A stretch of 64,000 bases of DNA from an uncultured Erythrobacter sp. Its GTDB lineage: Bacteria; Pseudomonadota; Alphaproteobacteria; Sphingomonadales; Sphingomonadaceae. Shown piece by piece: positions 26,416-36,280 of the stretch. How positions within the stretch are numbered: the first letter of the stretch is position 1; each line of letters starts with the position of its first letter. The position numbers and the translations under genes were made by a program. The notes under the pieces are model-generated. The model did no database searches. It saw nothing but the letters and a program-made list of their open reading frames with translations, and had not been told where the DNA came from. The stretch is from NCBI GenBank assembly GCA_947503275.1, contig CANNCZ010000002.1, positions 186,001-250,000 on the forward strand, written 5' to 3'.

Positions 26416-27206
26416 GTTATGAAACGATCACCGTTGAAACCAATGCTCAGGGGACGAACGCTGTCACTCTGATCACACTCAACCGGCCCAAGGCGTTGAA
26501 TGCGCTCAATTCCAAAGTGCTGGAAGAGCTGATCGACGCCTTCGCCGCGTATCAGGCCGATGATAGCCAGCTTTGCGCGATCTTGACCGGTTCAGGTGAG
26601 AAAGCCTTCGCTGCGGGCGCAGACATTAAAGAGATGAGTGAAAAGGCAGCCGCGGATTTCTATCTCGACGATTTCTTTTCGCCATGGACTTCCGAGATCG
26701 TGAAGAAAACCCGCAAGCCGTGGATTGCAGCTGTGAACGGCTTTGCGTTGGGCGGCGGGTGCGAATTGGCGATGATGGCCGATTTCATCATCGCCTCCGA
26801 CAACGCGAAATTCGGCCAGCCTGAGATTAAGCTGGGCGTCGCCCCAGGCATGGGCGGATCGCAGCGACTGACCCGCGCGATTGGCAAATCTAAATCAATG
26901 GAAATGTGCCTGACAGGCCGGATGATGGGCGCAGAAGAGGCAGAACGCGCGAACTTAATAGCCCGCTCTGTGCCGCAAGCGGACTTGATCGCCGAAGTGC
27001 TCAAGACCGCTGCAACCATTGCGGCGATGCCGCCGATGGCGACCATCGCGAACAAGGAAATGGTGAACTCCGCGTTTGAAATGACGCTGGATCAGGGCCT
27101 GATTGTGGAGCGCCGCATCTTCCAAATCCTCACCGCAAGTGAAGACAAAGCCGAGGGGATGGCGGCGTTTATCGAGAAGCGTGAAGGCAACTGGAAAGGT
27201 CGTTGA
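26412..27206 (+). CDS. Enoyl-CoA hydratase
   Basis: This 264-residue crotonase hydrates enoyl-CoA (methacrylyl-CoA in the valine route). Oxyanion and catalytic segments are KAFAAGADIKEM (about residue 60), NGFALGGGCELAMM with the first Glu (about 110-118) and FGQPEIKLGVAPGMGGSQRL with the second Glu. The start at 26412 gives ATGA overlap with the hydrolase, and MmsB follows 1 bp after the stop, so three steps of one pathway are translationally linked. It may also serve general short-chain beta-oxidation. Confidence 0.9.
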   Translation: MSYETITVETNAQGTNAVTLITLNRPKALNALNSKVLEELIDAFAAYQADDSQLCAILTGSGEKAFAAGADIKEMSEKAAADFYLDDFFSPWTSEIVKKTRKPWIAAVNGFALGGGCELAMMADFIIASDNAKFGQPEIKLGVAPGMGGSQRLTRAIGKSKSMEMCLTGRMMGAEEAERANLIARSVPQADLIAEVLKTAATIAAMPPMATIANKEMVNSAFEMTLDQGLIVERRIFQILTASEDKAEGMAAFIEKREGNWKGR

Positions 27207-27207
27207 T

Positions 27208-28074
27208 ATGAAAATCGCCTTTATCGGATTGGGCAATATGGGCGGCGGGATGGCAGCTAATCTCGCGAAAGCGGGCCATGATGTGCGCGCTTTTGATCTC
27301 GCTGCGCCCGCATTGACCGCTGCGCGTGATGCGGGTTGTACGACCTTCGACACAGCGAAAGAAGCTTGCGAAGGCGTCGATGCGGTTGTCTCGATGCTGC
27401 CCAATGGTGCCATCGTCAAAGGCGTCTATGAAAACGAAGTGATCGGCCATGCGCCTGCGGGTGCGGTGCTGCTCGATTGTTCAACCATCGATGTTGCGAC
27501 CGCGCGCGATGTTATCGGCGCGGCTCAGGGTGCAGGCTATGATATGGTCGATGCTCCCGTTTCAGGCGGGATTGCCGCGGCGAATGGAGGCACGCTGACC
27601 TTTATGGTTGGCGGGACGGATGCAGCGTTCAAACGCGCCGAACCGATCCTGTCCGCCATGGGAAAAGCGGTGATCCATGCAGGGGATGCCGGCAATGGTC
27701 AGGCGGCCAAGATTTGCAACAACATGCTGCTCGCAGTGCAAATGATCGGCACGGCAGAGGCGTTTTCCATGGCGGATAAACTCGGCCTTGATCCTCAGAC
27801 ATTCTATGACATTTCCAGCGTATCATCGGGCCAATGCTGGTCGATGACGAGCTATTGCCCGGTCCCCGGCGTTGGCCCCCAGAGCCCATCGGATAATGAC
27901 TATCACGGCGGCTTTGCGAGCGCTCTGATGCTGAAAGATCTGAAGCTGGCTATGGAAGCCGCAGGCAGCGCGGGTGCGAACACGCCTTTGGGTAAACACG
28001 CTCAGGAAATTTATGAGGCCTTTGCGCAGGACAATGGCGCGCTCGATTTCTCGGGTATAATCAAGACGCTTTGA
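27208..28074 (+). CDS. mmsB: 3-hydroxyisobutyrate dehydrogenase
   Basis: This 288-residue NAD-dependent beta-hydroxyacid dehydrogenase oxidises 3-hydroxyisobutyrate to methylmalonate semialdehyde, the substrate of MmsA. FIGLGNMGGGMAANLAKAG is the Rossmann/signature start, DAPVSGGIAAANGGTL the substrate loop, and the catalytic Lys is in NGQAAKICNNMLL (about residue 170). The ATG at 27208 immediately follows the hydratase stop. Its 3' end overlaps the convergent Nmad3-like gene by 14 bp. Confidence 0.93.
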   Translation: MKIAFIGLGNMGGGMAANLAKAGHDVRAFDLAAPALTAARDAGCTTFDTAKEACEGVDAVVSMLPNGAIVKGVYENEVIGHAPAGAVLLDCSTIDVATARDVIGAAQGAGYDMVDAPVSGGIAAANGGTLTFMVGGTDAAFKRAEPILSAMGKAVIHAGDAGNGQAAKICNNMLLAVQMIGTAEAFSMADKLGLDPQTFYDISSVSSGQCWSMTSYCPVPGVGPQSPSDNDYHGGFASALMLKDLKLAMEAAGSAGANTPLGKHAQEIYEAFAQDNGALDFSGIIKTL

Positions 28075-28786
28075 TCTCCTCAATCACCTGAGCAAGCCAA
28101 CCACGCGGGGCCTGACGTCGGCCGATATCGGCGACAAATTCCTGTCCCCGCGCAACCGACCGGAGGCGACCTCCTCTGATCCAGCGATCCGCGCGGTCGT
28201 GATAGGACAGCCCGCCGCGCTTTAGCCAATCGGGCCGGTTCCACAGACTCGGCGGTCCCTCTGGCACTGTCAGCCGTAACGCGTTGCTCGCACGGTTCGC
28301 CTCCCGCCCTTCCCCCTGCCAAATCACATCATTGCGGTGATGCATCGCAAGCGCATGGGGGTGTTTGAGCGCGATCAGTTCATCCGGCGCACGCTCCGAA
28401 AGCGGCGTCATGGCGTCAACGCGCAGATAGCCAAAGATGCGATGATGCGGCTCGCCCGTTGCTTCATCAGCGAACAAGCCGAAAAACACGAACACATCGC
28501 CAAGGCCAACCCCTTGCCGCTCCAGATGGGTTTGCGCCGCGCCACATTGTCCAAATGCGCAGGTATCGTCCGCCAGAAACATCGGGTCATGGTGGCACAG
28601 ATCATCGGCGCTTAACCTCCCACGACTGGCCTTTGCGGCATGGTCACCAAGGCCCAGATCACCATAACGGGTCTTGCTCGCGGTCCCGGCGGGGATTGGC
28701 AGGCTTATTGGTCTACCCTCGACAATCGGTGAGGGGCCGCCGCCTGCGCTGCTGTCAAAGCCCTTTCTGGAAAAGATGATCTTCAT
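28061..28786 (-). CDS. Nmad3-like protein (nucleotide modification associated domain 3)
   Basis: This 241-residue soluble protein begins IIFSRKGFDSSAGGGPSPIV and continues GRPISLPIPA and TRYGDLGLGDHA. This matches my memory of the Nmad3 family, described from DNA-modification gene neighbourhoods, especially in phages. Later segments (HHDPMFL, FVFFGLFADE, RIFGYLRVD, HPHALAMH) are also in the family style. No methyltransferase or DNA glycosylase neighbour is present here, so the chromosomal role is unknown. It converges on mmsB and is divergent from the nucleotidyltransferase. Family call is moderate. Confidence 0.6.
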   Translation of the reverse strand: MKIIFSRKGFDSSAGGGPSPIVEGRPISLPIPAGTASKTRYGDLGLGDHAAKASRGRLSADDLCHHDPMFLADDTCAFGQCGAAQTHLERQGVGLGDVFVFFGLFADEATGEPHHRIFGYLRVDAMTPLSERAPDELIALKHPHALAMHHRNDVIWQGEGREANRASNALRLTVPEGPPSLWNRPDWLKRGGLSYHDRADRWIRGGRLRSVARGQEFVADIGRRQAPRGWLAQVIEEIKAS

Positions 28787-28878
28787 AGCTCACCCTTCTG
28801 ACCTGCGACAAAAAGTTGCACAAGATGCACCAATGCTCGCTTTGCGCGGCGATACAATTAACGCTAAAGGCGCAAGGC

Positions 28879-29676
28879 ATGACCCAAGATCAAAAAGTCA
28901 CCGCACTTATCATGGCGGGCAAACGCTCCGGCCGTCTCGACCCGCTTGCCGCCAATGCTGGCGTCTCACAAAAGGCAGTCGTCCCGGTGCTCGGCGTCCC
29001 GATGATTGAGCGCGTGGTTAAACAGGTCGCTGCCTGTGACAAAGTGGGCGCAATCCGGATCGTTGCGCATGAATCCGATGAAATCGCAGCCTTGCCGACT
29101 ATCGCAGCCTTGCTCAAAGAAGGCCGTCTGATCTTCACCGAAGGCAAATACAACATCGTCGACAGCGTGTTTTCAGGCGCGGAGGGCGCGGATTATCCCT
29201 TGATAATCACCACCGCCGACAATTGCCTCGTCACGCCAGAGGGTTACAGCGAATTCATCACCAAATGCCTCGCTGCCGAAGCGGGCGGCGCAGCAGGTCT
29301 TGCGCGCAAAGAAGATGTGCAAGCGGCCGATCCCGAAGGTCAGAAGAAATTCTACCAATTCAAGGATGGCGGTTTTTCCAACTGCAATATGTACTGGCTG
29401 GGCAGTGAAAAGGCGCTCAGTGCTGCTGAAATCATGCGCGAAGGCGGGCAATTCGTGAAATTCCCCAGCCGCATTATCAAAGCGTTCGGCCTAATGAACC
29501 TCATCCGCTTTCGCATCGGCAACGGCTCCAAGGAAAAGCTGTTTGAGCAAGTTTCCAAACGGTTCGGGTTCAAGCTGGTCCCCATTGAATTGTCGGATGG
29601 GCATTACGCCATCGATGTCGATAATCAGCGCACTTATGATGTAACCACCCGTATTCTGGCCCGGCGCGAAGGGTAA
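28879..29676 (+). CDS. NTP transferase (MobA-like / sugar nucleotidyltransferase)
   Basis: This 265-residue protein has a nucleotidyltransferase fold: the N-terminal LIMAGKRSGRLDPLA (a variant of the GGxGxR loop), KAVVPVLGVPMIERV with the Lys that contacts phosphate, and ITTADNCLVTPEGY carrying a metal-binding Asp. The start at 28879 is chosen because the family begins a few residues before this loop. The gene is followed after 14 bp by a polysaccharide flippase, so a sugar- or alditol-nucleotide for a surface polymer is a fair guess. The exact substrate cannot be read from the sequence. Confidence 0.75.
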   Translation: MTQDQKVTALIMAGKRSGRLDPLAANAGVSQKAVVPVLGVPMIERVVKQVAACDKVGAIRIVAHESDEIAALPTIAALLKEGRLIFTEGKYNIVDSVFSGAEGADYPLIITTADNCLVTPEGYSEFITKCLAAEAGGAAGLARKEDVQAADPEGQKKFYQFKDGGFSNCNMYWLGSEKALSAAEIMREGGQFVKFPSRIIKAFGLMNLIRFRIGNGSKEKLFEQVSKRFGFKLVPIELSDGHYAIDVDNQRTYDVTTRILARREG

Positions 29677-29690
29677 TACGAGCGCAGCCC

Positions 29691-31010
29691 ATGAAGCGCC
29701 TCTTCACCAATATGGGCTGGCTGCTGGGCGGGCGCGGCATCAATGCGGTGCTCAGCCTGGTCTATCTGGCGCTGGCGGCACAGGTTTTGGGCCCGGAAAA
29801 ATTCGGACAGTTCGCGATCATCGTCGCACTGGGTCAGGCGATCACCGGCCTTGCCAACTTTCAGACATGGCAGTTCATTGTCCGGTGGGGTGCCAATGGC
29901 GCAGGTGCGTCGGAGGCCACGGGATTTGCCATCGCGCTTGACCTAATGTCGATGGTGATCGGCGCGGTGCTCGCCTGTTTGTTGGTGTGGAGCGCACCCT
30001 TCTGGCTGCCTTTGCCGCAAGAATTGCTGTGGCTGACATTGGGCTATTGCGTCGTATCGCTGCTGTCGATCCGCACGACGCCCATCGGCCTGCTGCGGTT
30101 GCGGTTCAAATATGCGACCGCCACGGCCGCGGAAACCGCGCAACCTATCGTTCGTGCGCTAGGAGCGACTATCGCATGGTTCTATATGCCGACGGTTACC
30201 GGTTTCATCCTCGCCTTTGCCGCATCCGAAATCGCGGTCGCCGCCGCATTGTGGTTTGCCGCCGCGCGCGAGGAAGGGATCGACCTGTCGGCGCTCAGCC
30301 TCAAACGCATTCCTGCCAAGCACCCTGACGCATGGAAATTTGTCTGGTCGACCAATATGTCGGGTAGCCTGACTATCGCGGGCAAGCAGGTGATGATCCT
30401 GCTCGTCGGCACCTTTGGCGGCGCGGCGTTGGCAGGCGGTTTTCGGGTCGCAAGCCAGTTGGGCATGGCGCTCGTCTCACTGGCGCAGACCGTATCGAAA
30501 GCGATCCTGCCAGAGCTTGTCCATGCAAAGGATGATGCGATGATCATGGCACGTCGCATGGCCAACATCGCTTTGGTCGGCGGCGTTCTTGCCGTTCTGG
30601 TGGCGCTGTTTGCGGGCCGATTTGGCCTGGAGGCGATTGCAGGCGCAGAGTTTCGCGTTTTCTACTGGGCCATGGTCATTCTGGCGATTGCAGGCGCGGT
30701 TGAGCTGGTGGGCGCGAGTTTGGAATCGCTGCTGGTATCCGCTGGCCGCGCTTACACCGCCTTTGTTGTACGCGCAGTGCCAACCATTCTAGCGCTGGTT
30801 CTGCTCGACACCGCGATTGAATGGAACGGCGCGAAAGGTGCCGCTTTCGCTGTATTGGGGTCAAGCTCGCTGGCGGTGATCGGGTTCTATGTGGCGATCC
30901 TCAACATGCAGGAGATCCGCATCACGGTAAGCGAGGAGGGAGATGGCAAGCCATCCCCCAACCCTGCAAACCTCAATCCGGCAAGCCCAAACCCGTCAAA
31001 CGATGCCTGA
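29691..31010 (+). CDS. Oligosaccharide flippase / polysaccharide biosynthesis protein (Wzx-like)
   Basis: This is a 439-residue inner-membrane protein with about 12 hydrophobic segments, beginning MGWLLGGRGINAVLSLVYLA and LGPEKFGQFAIIVALGQAI, which is typical of Wzx/MATE-type lipid-linked glycan flippases. The C-terminal tail after the last helix is Pro/Asn-rich and cytoplasmic. It is coupled to the nucleotidyltransferase upstream. No glycosyltransferases are adjacent, so the glycan it exports is unknown. It ends at 31010, one base before the end of convergent gcvPB. Confidence 0.82.
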   Translation: MKRLFTNMGWLLGGRGINAVLSLVYLALAAQVLGPEKFGQFAIIVALGQAITGLANFQTWQFIVRWGANGAGASEATGFAIALDLMSMVIGAVLACLLVWSAPFWLPLPQELLWLTLGYCVVSLLSIRTTPIGLLRLRFKYATATAAETAQPIVRALGATIAWFYMPTVTGFILAFAASEIAVAAALWFAAAREEGIDLSALSLKRIPAKHPDAWKFVWSTNMSGSLTIAGKQVMILLVGTFGGAALAGGFRVASQLGMALVSLAQTVSKAILPELVHAKDDAMIMARRMANIALVGGVLAVLVALFAGRFGLEAIAGAEFRVFYWAMVILAIAGAVELVGASLESLLVSAGRAYTAFVVRAVPTILALVLLDTAIEWNGAKGAAFAVLGSSSLAVIGFYVAILNMQEIRITVSEEGDGKPSPNPANLNPASPNPSNDA

Positions 31011-32576
31011 TCAGCCTTCCGGCGCTTCCCATGTCAAACGCGGTTTGCGCGCTGCCGCTGTCTCATCCAACCTGCGGCGCGGCGCATAATACGGCGCTTG
31101 TTTCAGGCTTTCATCACCCGCCAATGCCCGCTCAGTCACCGATCGGAATGCGGTTATGAACTGGTCGATGCTCGCTTTGCTTTCGGTCTCTGTCGGCTCC
31201 ACCAGCATCGCGCCATGCACCACCAATGGGAAATACACCGTCATCGGGTGATACCCCTCATCGATCAGTCCCTTGGCCAAATCGAGCGTCGACAATCCGC
31301 CACCAAAATCCTTATCGCCAAACAAAGCTTCATGCATGCACGGTCCACTATCTGCAAAGGGTGCATGGAGAATATCCTCCAGACTTCGCAGGATGTAATT
31401 GGCGTTCAGTACGGCGTCTTCGGCCACCTGTTTCAGGCCATCGGCACCGTGGCTGAGTATATAGGTCAGCGCGCGGGTGAACATGCCCATTTGGCCATGA
31501 AACGCGGTCATTCGGCCAAACGTCTGATGCTCCTCGTCGGTGTTCTCTTCCTCAACGATATGAAGTTCGCCGCTCGCGTCTTTTTCAACATAGGGAAGCG
31601 GCGCAAACGGCGCGAGCGCTTCGGAAAAGACCACGGGGCCTGACCCCGGACCACCGCCGCCATGCGGGGTTGAGAAAGTCTTGTGCAGATTGATGTGCAT
31701 CGCATCCACGCCAAGGTCGCCTGGGCGCACACGGCCCACAATGGCATTGAAATTCGCGCCGTCGCAATAGACGTATCCGCCCACTTCATGGACGGCATCG
31801 GCGATTGTGCGGAAGTCTTTTTCGAACAGGCCGCACGTGTTGGGGTTGGTAATCATCACCGCCGCGACATCAGGGCCAAGGCGGGCCTTAAGCGCTTCGA
31901 CGTCAACGCGTCCTTCTGGCGTCGCGGGGATGTTATCGACCTTATAACCCGCGAACGCGGCCGTTGCCGGATTGGTGCCGTGCGCGCTTTCGGGAACCAG
32001 CACGACTTCGCGCGGGTTGCCAGCGGCAGTGTGAGCCGCGCGGATCGCGAGAATACCGCACAATTCGCCGTGCGCACCTGCCTTGGGGCTCATGGCGACA
32101 GCTGGCATGCCGGTTAATGTCTTAAGCCAAGTGGCGAGTTCGTCGATGACTTCAAGCGCGCCCTGAACGCTGGATTGCGGTGCAAGCGGGTGAATATCGG
32201 CAAATCCGGGCAATCGCGCGAGTTTCTCATTGAGGCGCGGATTGTGCTTCATGGTGCAGCTGCCAAGAGGGAAGAAGCCCAGATCGATACCGTAGTTCTG
32301 ACGGCTGAGGCGGGTGTAATGCCGCACCGTTTCCGGTTCTGTCAGACCGACCAAGCCAATAGAATCGGAGCGTTCGAACCCACCGAGACGGGGTGATTTC
32401 CCCTCACCAATGCGAGGCAAATCAACACCGGTCGTCTCCGCATGGCCAATTTCGAACAACAAGGGTTCTTCGAGCATCAGCGCACGGTTGCCAGTGGTGG
32501 TTACGGGGCCTCTTACACCGCCTTCTTCGGCGGCTTCCATCGCTGGTTTCCAGCCGGATTTGTTGGGCGCGTTCAT
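31011..32576 (-). CDS. gcvPB: Glycine dehydrogenase (P-protein), subunit 2
   Basis: This 521-residue C-terminal half of the two-subunit P-protein decarboxylates glycine and passes the aminomethyl group to lipoyl-GcvH. The PLP-binding Lys is in [17 protein letters not shown] (about residue 297), and [24 protein letters not shown] residues are present near the N-terminus. The start overlaps the gcvPA stop by 4 bp. The split gcvPA/gcvPB form is common in alphaproteobacteria. Last gene of the riboswitch-controlled operon. Confidence 0.95.
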   Translation of the reverse strand: MNAPNKSGWKPAMEAAEEGGVRGPVTTTGNRALMLEEPLLFEIGHAETTGVDLPRIGEGKSPRLGGFERSDSIGLVGLTEPETVRHYTRLSRQNYGIDLGFFPLGSCTMKHNPRLNEKLARLPGFADIHPLAPQSSVQGALEVIDELATWLKTLTGMPAVAMSPKAGAHGELCGILAIRAAHTAAGNPREVVLVPESAHGTNPATAAFAGYKVDNIPATPEGRVDVEALKARLGPDVAAVMITNPNTCGLFEKDFRTIADAVHEVGGYVYCDGANFNAIVGRVRPGDLGVDAMHINLHKTFSTPHGGGGPGSGPVVFSEALAPFAPLPYVEKDASGELHIVEEENTDEEHQTFGRMTAFHGQMGMFTRALTYILSHGADGLKQVAEDAVLNANYILRSLEDILHAPFADSGPCMHEALFGDKDFGGGLSTLDLAKGLIDEGYHPMTVYFPLVVHGAMLVEPTETESKASIDQFITAFRSVTERALAGDESLKQAPYYAPRRRLDETAAARKPRLTWEAPEG

Positions 32577-33949
32577 TGGGCTGGCTCCTTCACCAAAGCT
32601 TCCAGCTCGGTTGCGAGTGTCTCGATATCATCCTCGGTCGTCGTCTCTGTGACAGCGACCAGCAACGCTTGCTCCAGCGCCTTTACACCGGGGTAAAGCC
32701 GCCCAAGCGATACACCGCCAAGGATACCGCGATCAGCCAAATCGCGTACAATCTCGCGCGCGGGTTTGCCGTCCAGCATCAGCGTGAATTCATTGAAAAA
32801 CGCACGGTTCAACAAGCGCACTCCCGGCACTTTTTCCAAGCGGTCCGCCGCATGACAGGCAAGCCGATGGTTCTCTGCCGCGAGCTCGCGCAGACCCTGT
32901 TCGCCGAGCAGCGTCATATGGACACTGAACGCGAGCGCACACAGGCCAGAATTGGTGCAAATGTTCGATGTCGCCTTTTCCCGGCGAATATGTTGCTCGC
33001 GCGTGGAGAGCGTCAGGACGAAGCCGCGTTTGCCCTCTGCATCGGTGGTTTCACCGCAAAGGCGGCCCGGCATTTGGCGCACATGTTTCGGATCACGCAC
33101 AGCGAATAAGCCCAGATACGGACCACCAAATTGCAAGCCAACGCCAATCGCTTGGCCCTCGCCAACAACGATGTCCGCGCCCATTTCGCCAGGTGATTTC
33201 ACTGCACCCAAAGCCACAGGTTCGGTGTTCACCACAACCAGCAATGCGCCCTTTGCATGCGCAGCTTCGGCGACTTTGGATAGATCACTGATCCGGCCAA
33301 GTATGTCGGGATATTGCACCACGACGCAGGCAGTTTGATCGTCAATGCGGGCGGTCAGCCCTTCGAGGTCCGGCTCTGTCTGGATCGCAGGGGCGCTGTC
33401 GGCAATTTCATCGCCCGTGAACTGCGCCATCGTCTTGACCACTTGCGCGTAATGCGGGTGCAGCGCGCCTGAGAGAACCGCCCGCTTGCGCTTGGTCACA
33501 CGGGTCGCCATCGCGACGGCCTCCCAGCACGCGGTCGATCCATCATAAAGCGAAGCGTTCGCCACCGCGCAGCCATAAAGCCGCGCAACCTGTGTTTGAA
33601 ACTCAAACAGCATTTGCAGCGTGCCCTGAGCGATTTCGGGCTGATACGGGGTGTAAGCAGTCAGGAATTCCCCACGCTGGATCACCGTATCGACACTTGC
33701 TGGAACATGATGGCGATATGCCCCTGCGCCCAGAAAGAACGGCGTGTTCTCCGCCGCCAGATTTTTCGCCGCCAGCCGCTTCATATGCCGTTCAACCGCC
33801 ATCTCACTGGCATGCATAGGCAGATCGTGGATCGGCCCATCAAGCCGCGCAACTTCGGGCACATCGACGAACAGATCGTCAATGTTCGAAGCGCCGACTT
33901 TCGCCAGCATATCGGCTCGATCAGTGTCAGTGAGGGGGAGATATCGCAT
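32573..33949 (-). CDS. gcvPA: Glycine dehydrogenase (P-protein), subunit 1
   Basis: This 458-residue N-terminal half of the P-protein starts [15 protein letters not shown], the usual beginning of GcvPA, with [13 protein letters not shown] and [20 protein letters not shown] typical of the family. It forms the alpha2beta2 P-protein with gcvPB; the PLP Lys is on the other subunit. It lies 48 bp after gcvH, with no terminator between. Confidence 0.95.
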   Translation of the reverse strand: MRYLPLTDTDRADMLAKVGASNIDDLFVDVPEVARLDGPIHDLPMHASEMAVERHMKRLAAKNLAAENTPFFLGAGAYRHHVPASVDTVIQRGEFLTAYTPYQPEIAQGTLQMLFEFQTQVARLYGCAVANASLYDGSTACWEAVAMATRVTKRKRAVLSGALHPHYAQVVKTMAQFTGDEIADSAPAIQTEPDLEGLTARIDDQTACVVVQYPDILGRISDLSKVAEAAHAKGALLVVVNTEPVALGAVKSPGEMGADIVVGEGQAIGVGLQFGGPYLGLFAVRDPKHVRQMPGRLCGETTDAEGKRGFVLTLSTREQHIRREKATSNICTNSGLCALAFSVHMTLLGEQGLRELAAENHRLACHAADRLEKVPGVRLLNRAFFNEFTLMLDGKPAREIVRDLADRGILGGVSLGRLYPGVKALEQALLVAVTETTTEDDIETLATELEALVKEPAQ

Positions 33950-33997
33950 CAGTCACATCTTTCATGATCCCGCCATTAGGCAGGGTTTGGTTCAGGC

Positions 33998-34369
33998 TTA
34001 GAGGTTGTCAACAAACGCCTTGTACGCTTTGTCATCCATCAGGCCTTCGAACTCGGCTTTGTCGCCCACGGTCATGCGGAAGAACCAGCCGTCTTCCTCG
34101 GGTGAGGAATTGACGAGCGCGGGTTCATCTTCGAGCGAACCATTGGCCTCTGTCACTTCGCCGGTGATGGGCGAATAGACGTCACTTGCCGCCTTCACAC
34201 TCTCGACCACAGCCGCATCGCCGCCCTTATCCAGCATCGCGCCAACATCGGGCAATTCGACAAAGACGATGTCGCCCAATTGCTCTTGAGCATAATCGGT
34301 GATGCCGACGGTGGCGCTGTCGCCTTCTACGTCGATCCATTCATGTTCATCGGTAAAGTAACGCGGCAT
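33998..34369 (-). CDS. gcvH: Glycine cleavage system H protein
   Basis: This 123-residue lipoyl carrier shuttles the aminomethyl group between P and T proteins. It starts [17 protein letters not shown] and has the lipoylated Lys in [14 protein letters not shown] (about residue 60). Length and all conserved segments are normal. It starts 3 bp after the gcvT stop. Confidence 0.95.
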   Translation of the reverse strand: MPRYFTDEHEWIDVEGDSATVGITDYAQEQLGDIVFVELPDVGAMLDKGGDAAVVESVKAASDVYSPITGEVTEANGSLEDEPALVNSSPEEDGWFFRMTVGDKAEFEGLMDDKAYKAFVDNL

Positions 34370-34372
34370 TGA

Positions 34373-35506
34373 TCAATTCCCCCTGTAATATTGATGCGGA
34401 ACAAACGGCATGGGTGAGACTGTTGCAGGCAAGCGTTTCTTGCGAACCTCGCATTCGAGCGCGGTGCCATTGGCGGCATGTTCGCTATCGACATACGCCA
34501 TGGCGATGGGCGCGCCCAAAGTGGGTGAGAAACCGCCGCTGGTGACGGTGCCGACCTTGGTATCGCCGGCATACACATCGGCGCCTTCGCGTGCGGGCAT
34601 CCGGCCTTCGATGGTCAAGCCAACGCATTTGCGCGATGTTCCTTCAGCGATTTCGCGGCAGATGCGCTCTGCGCCCATAAAGCCGCCCTCGGTCCGGCGA
34701 CGCTTGTTGATGCCAAAGATCAGGCCAGCTTCGATTGGGCTGATTTCCGGGGAGAGGTCATGGCCATAAAGCGGCAGCCCCGCTTCCAATCGCAAACTGT
34801 CGCGCGCGCCAAGGCCAACGGGTTTCACCTCTGGCTCTGCGCAAAGCATCCGTGCCACTTCCTCAGCGGCCTCTGCAGGTAAGGAGATTTCGAACCCGTC
34901 TTCGCCAGTGTAGCCAGCGCGGGCAATCGTCACGACATGGCCGGCCATTTCGAACCGGCCAAAACGCATGAAGGTGAGGTCAGCCAATGTGTATTCGCCC
35001 GTCACATGGCGAGCGAGCGCGTCTGCTGCCTTTGGCCCTTGCAGCGCAAGCAGTGCGTGATCTTCCATGTGATGCAGAGTGATCTCGTCGGGCAGATGCT
35101 CACGCAGATAGCCGATATCGTCATACTTGGTCGCGCCATTGACGACGAAATAGAGGTTATCAGGCCAGCGCGAGACCATCAGATCATCAAGCACGCCGCC
35201 ATTGTCATCAAGCAGCAGCGAGTAACGCTGGCGCCCGAGTTTGAGGGTTGAAAGATCAATCGGCAGGATCGCCTCGACCGCTGCATCAAGACCTTCGCCA
35301 GACAGAAGCAATTGCCCCATGTGGGAGACGTCGAACAAGCCCGCAGAGCTGCGCGTCCATTCGTGCTCCGCGACAATCCCCTCGTACTGGATCGGCATTT
35401 CATAACCCGCAAACGGGACCATGCGTGCGCCCTGCGCACGGTGCCACGCATCCAACGGCAAAGTGCCGAGCGGCATTTCGTCTTCGAGAGTGTCGTTGTC
35501 GCTCAA
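34373..35506 (-). CDS. gcvT: Aminomethyltransferase (T protein)
   Basis: This 377-residue folate-dependent aminomethyltransferase takes the aminomethyl group from GcvH, forming 5,10-methylene-THF and ammonia. Seen are MVPFAGYEMPIQY, SAGLFDVSHMGQLLLSG, the folate-binding Asp region and RDSLRLEAGLPLYGHDL. The listed start is a TTG (MSDNDT...); an ATG ten codons later (MPLGTLPL) at 35476 is also possible. First gene of the operon, directly behind the glycine riboswitch. Confidence 0.94.
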   Translation of the reverse strand: MSDNDTLEDEMPLGTLPLDAWHRAQGARMVPFAGYEMPIQYEGIVAEHEWTRSSAGLFDVSHMGQLLLSGEGLDAAVEAILPIDLSTLKLGRQRYSLLLDDNGGVLDDLMVSRWPDNLYFVVNGATKYDDIGYLREHLPDEITLHHMEDHALLALQGPKAADALARHVTGEYTLADLTFMRFGRFEMAGHVVTIARAGYTGEDGFEISLPAEAAEEVARMLCAEPEVKPVGLGARDSLRLEAGLPLYGHDLSPEISPIEAGLIFGINKRRRTEGGFMGAERICREIAEGTSRKCVGLTIEGRMPAREGADVYAGDTKVGTVTSGGFSPTLGAPIAMAYVDSEHAANGTALECEVRKKRLPATVSPMPFVPHQYYRGN

Positions 35507-35554
35507 ATCATCAGTCCCCGAACAGGCACATCAACGCTCCAAAGCGGGGCGTCG

Positions 35555-35780
35555 TTCCTGCCTCCTCTGTCGGGTGGACCTGAGAGCTTAGCTAAGCGGC
35601 GCGGCGCCGGTTCAGCCTTCCCCTTCGGTGGTGATCGCACAGCACGCACGCTCACGCTTTCCAGAGTGCCTGTACCCATCGCGGTCCATTTGCCTGAGAG
35701 TTTCCGAGGCGGTTGCTCCTTCGGCGCCATGCTTGGTTTGTGCCAAGCCAGTCTCTCCCGCGAAAGACGCCAGAATCACT
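35555..35780 (-). ncRNA. Tandem glycine riboswitch controlling gcvT-gcvH-gcvPA-gcvPB
   Basis: On the minus strand the first aptamer starts with CGGGAGAGAC and continues with GCGCCGAAGGAGCAA and CTCTCAGGCAAA. A short linker leads to a second aptamer with CTCTGGAAAGCG, CACCGAAGGGGAAGG and CTCTCAGGTCCACCCGACAG. These are the conserved cores of the two-domain glycine riboswitch, placed just before gcvT. Glycine binding normally turns the operon on. Two overlapping minus-strand ORFs here are products of the RNA sequence, not genes. Confidence 0.92.
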
Positions 35781-35902
35781 TCTGGCAGGCGCGACCTGTG
35801 TTGCGGATGCGAAATGGCGCGTCAATCGCCCGGCGGGGCCGATACAAAATATTTGTGCGAAACTGCGCCGATTAACCGAATAAATGCGGTGTCCGGAGGA
35901 TG

Positions 35903-36268
35903 CTAAGAGCAATCGCCCGCTGTCAGAGTGTATCGCTCGCCATTCGCCTCGGTCACGTCGACCCGCGCGCACCAAGTCTCGGACACATTCGTGGCAAGGC
36001 GTGAGAGCACTTGCCGGTCGCCGCCGGGAATGCTGGTGTTGCCGCTGTGCCGCGAACGCGATGCGCCAACCAGTTCGATCTCATATTGGACCTGCTGCGT
36101 CACACGCGATTGCGCGATCAACTGGATCTCAACCCGGTCGCCGTCTTCGGACACGTTCAGCGCCAATGCGCGGGTTGGTTCTGCCCCGCCGCTCGCCGCC
36201 GCTGAACCGCCTGCCGCGAGTGCAAGCATGGGCACGATCATGCCAAGGGCTTTGGCCATATCTGACAT
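35903..36268 (-). CDS. csgH: Curli assembly chaperone CsgH
   Basis: This 121-residue exported protein has a signal peptide (about residues 1-25) and a small beta-sandwich domain. Segments LNVSEDGDRVEIQLIAQS, QYEIELVGASRSRHSG and a pair of cysteines at residues 100 and 120, able to form a disulfide, fit CsgH. This is the alphaproteobacterial periplasmic protein that keeps curlin subunits from forming amyloid too early. It is the last gene of the curli unit, 12 bp after the unknown 249-residue protein. The call rests on fold-like pattern and position. Confidence 0.8.
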   Translation of the reverse strand: MSDMAKALGMIVPMLALAAGGSAAASGGAEPTRALALNVSEDGDRVEIQLIAQSRVTQQVQYEIELVGASRSRHSGNTSIPGGDRQVLSRLATNVSETWCARVDVTEANGERYTLTAGDCS

Positions 36269-36280
36269 AATAGACGCCTC

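Noticed and set aside
35503..35975. Two minus-strand reading frames (35503-35730 and 35652-35975)
   Set aside because: They lie in the glycine riboswitch and its flank; the sequence is explained by the RNA and the products have no family likeness.
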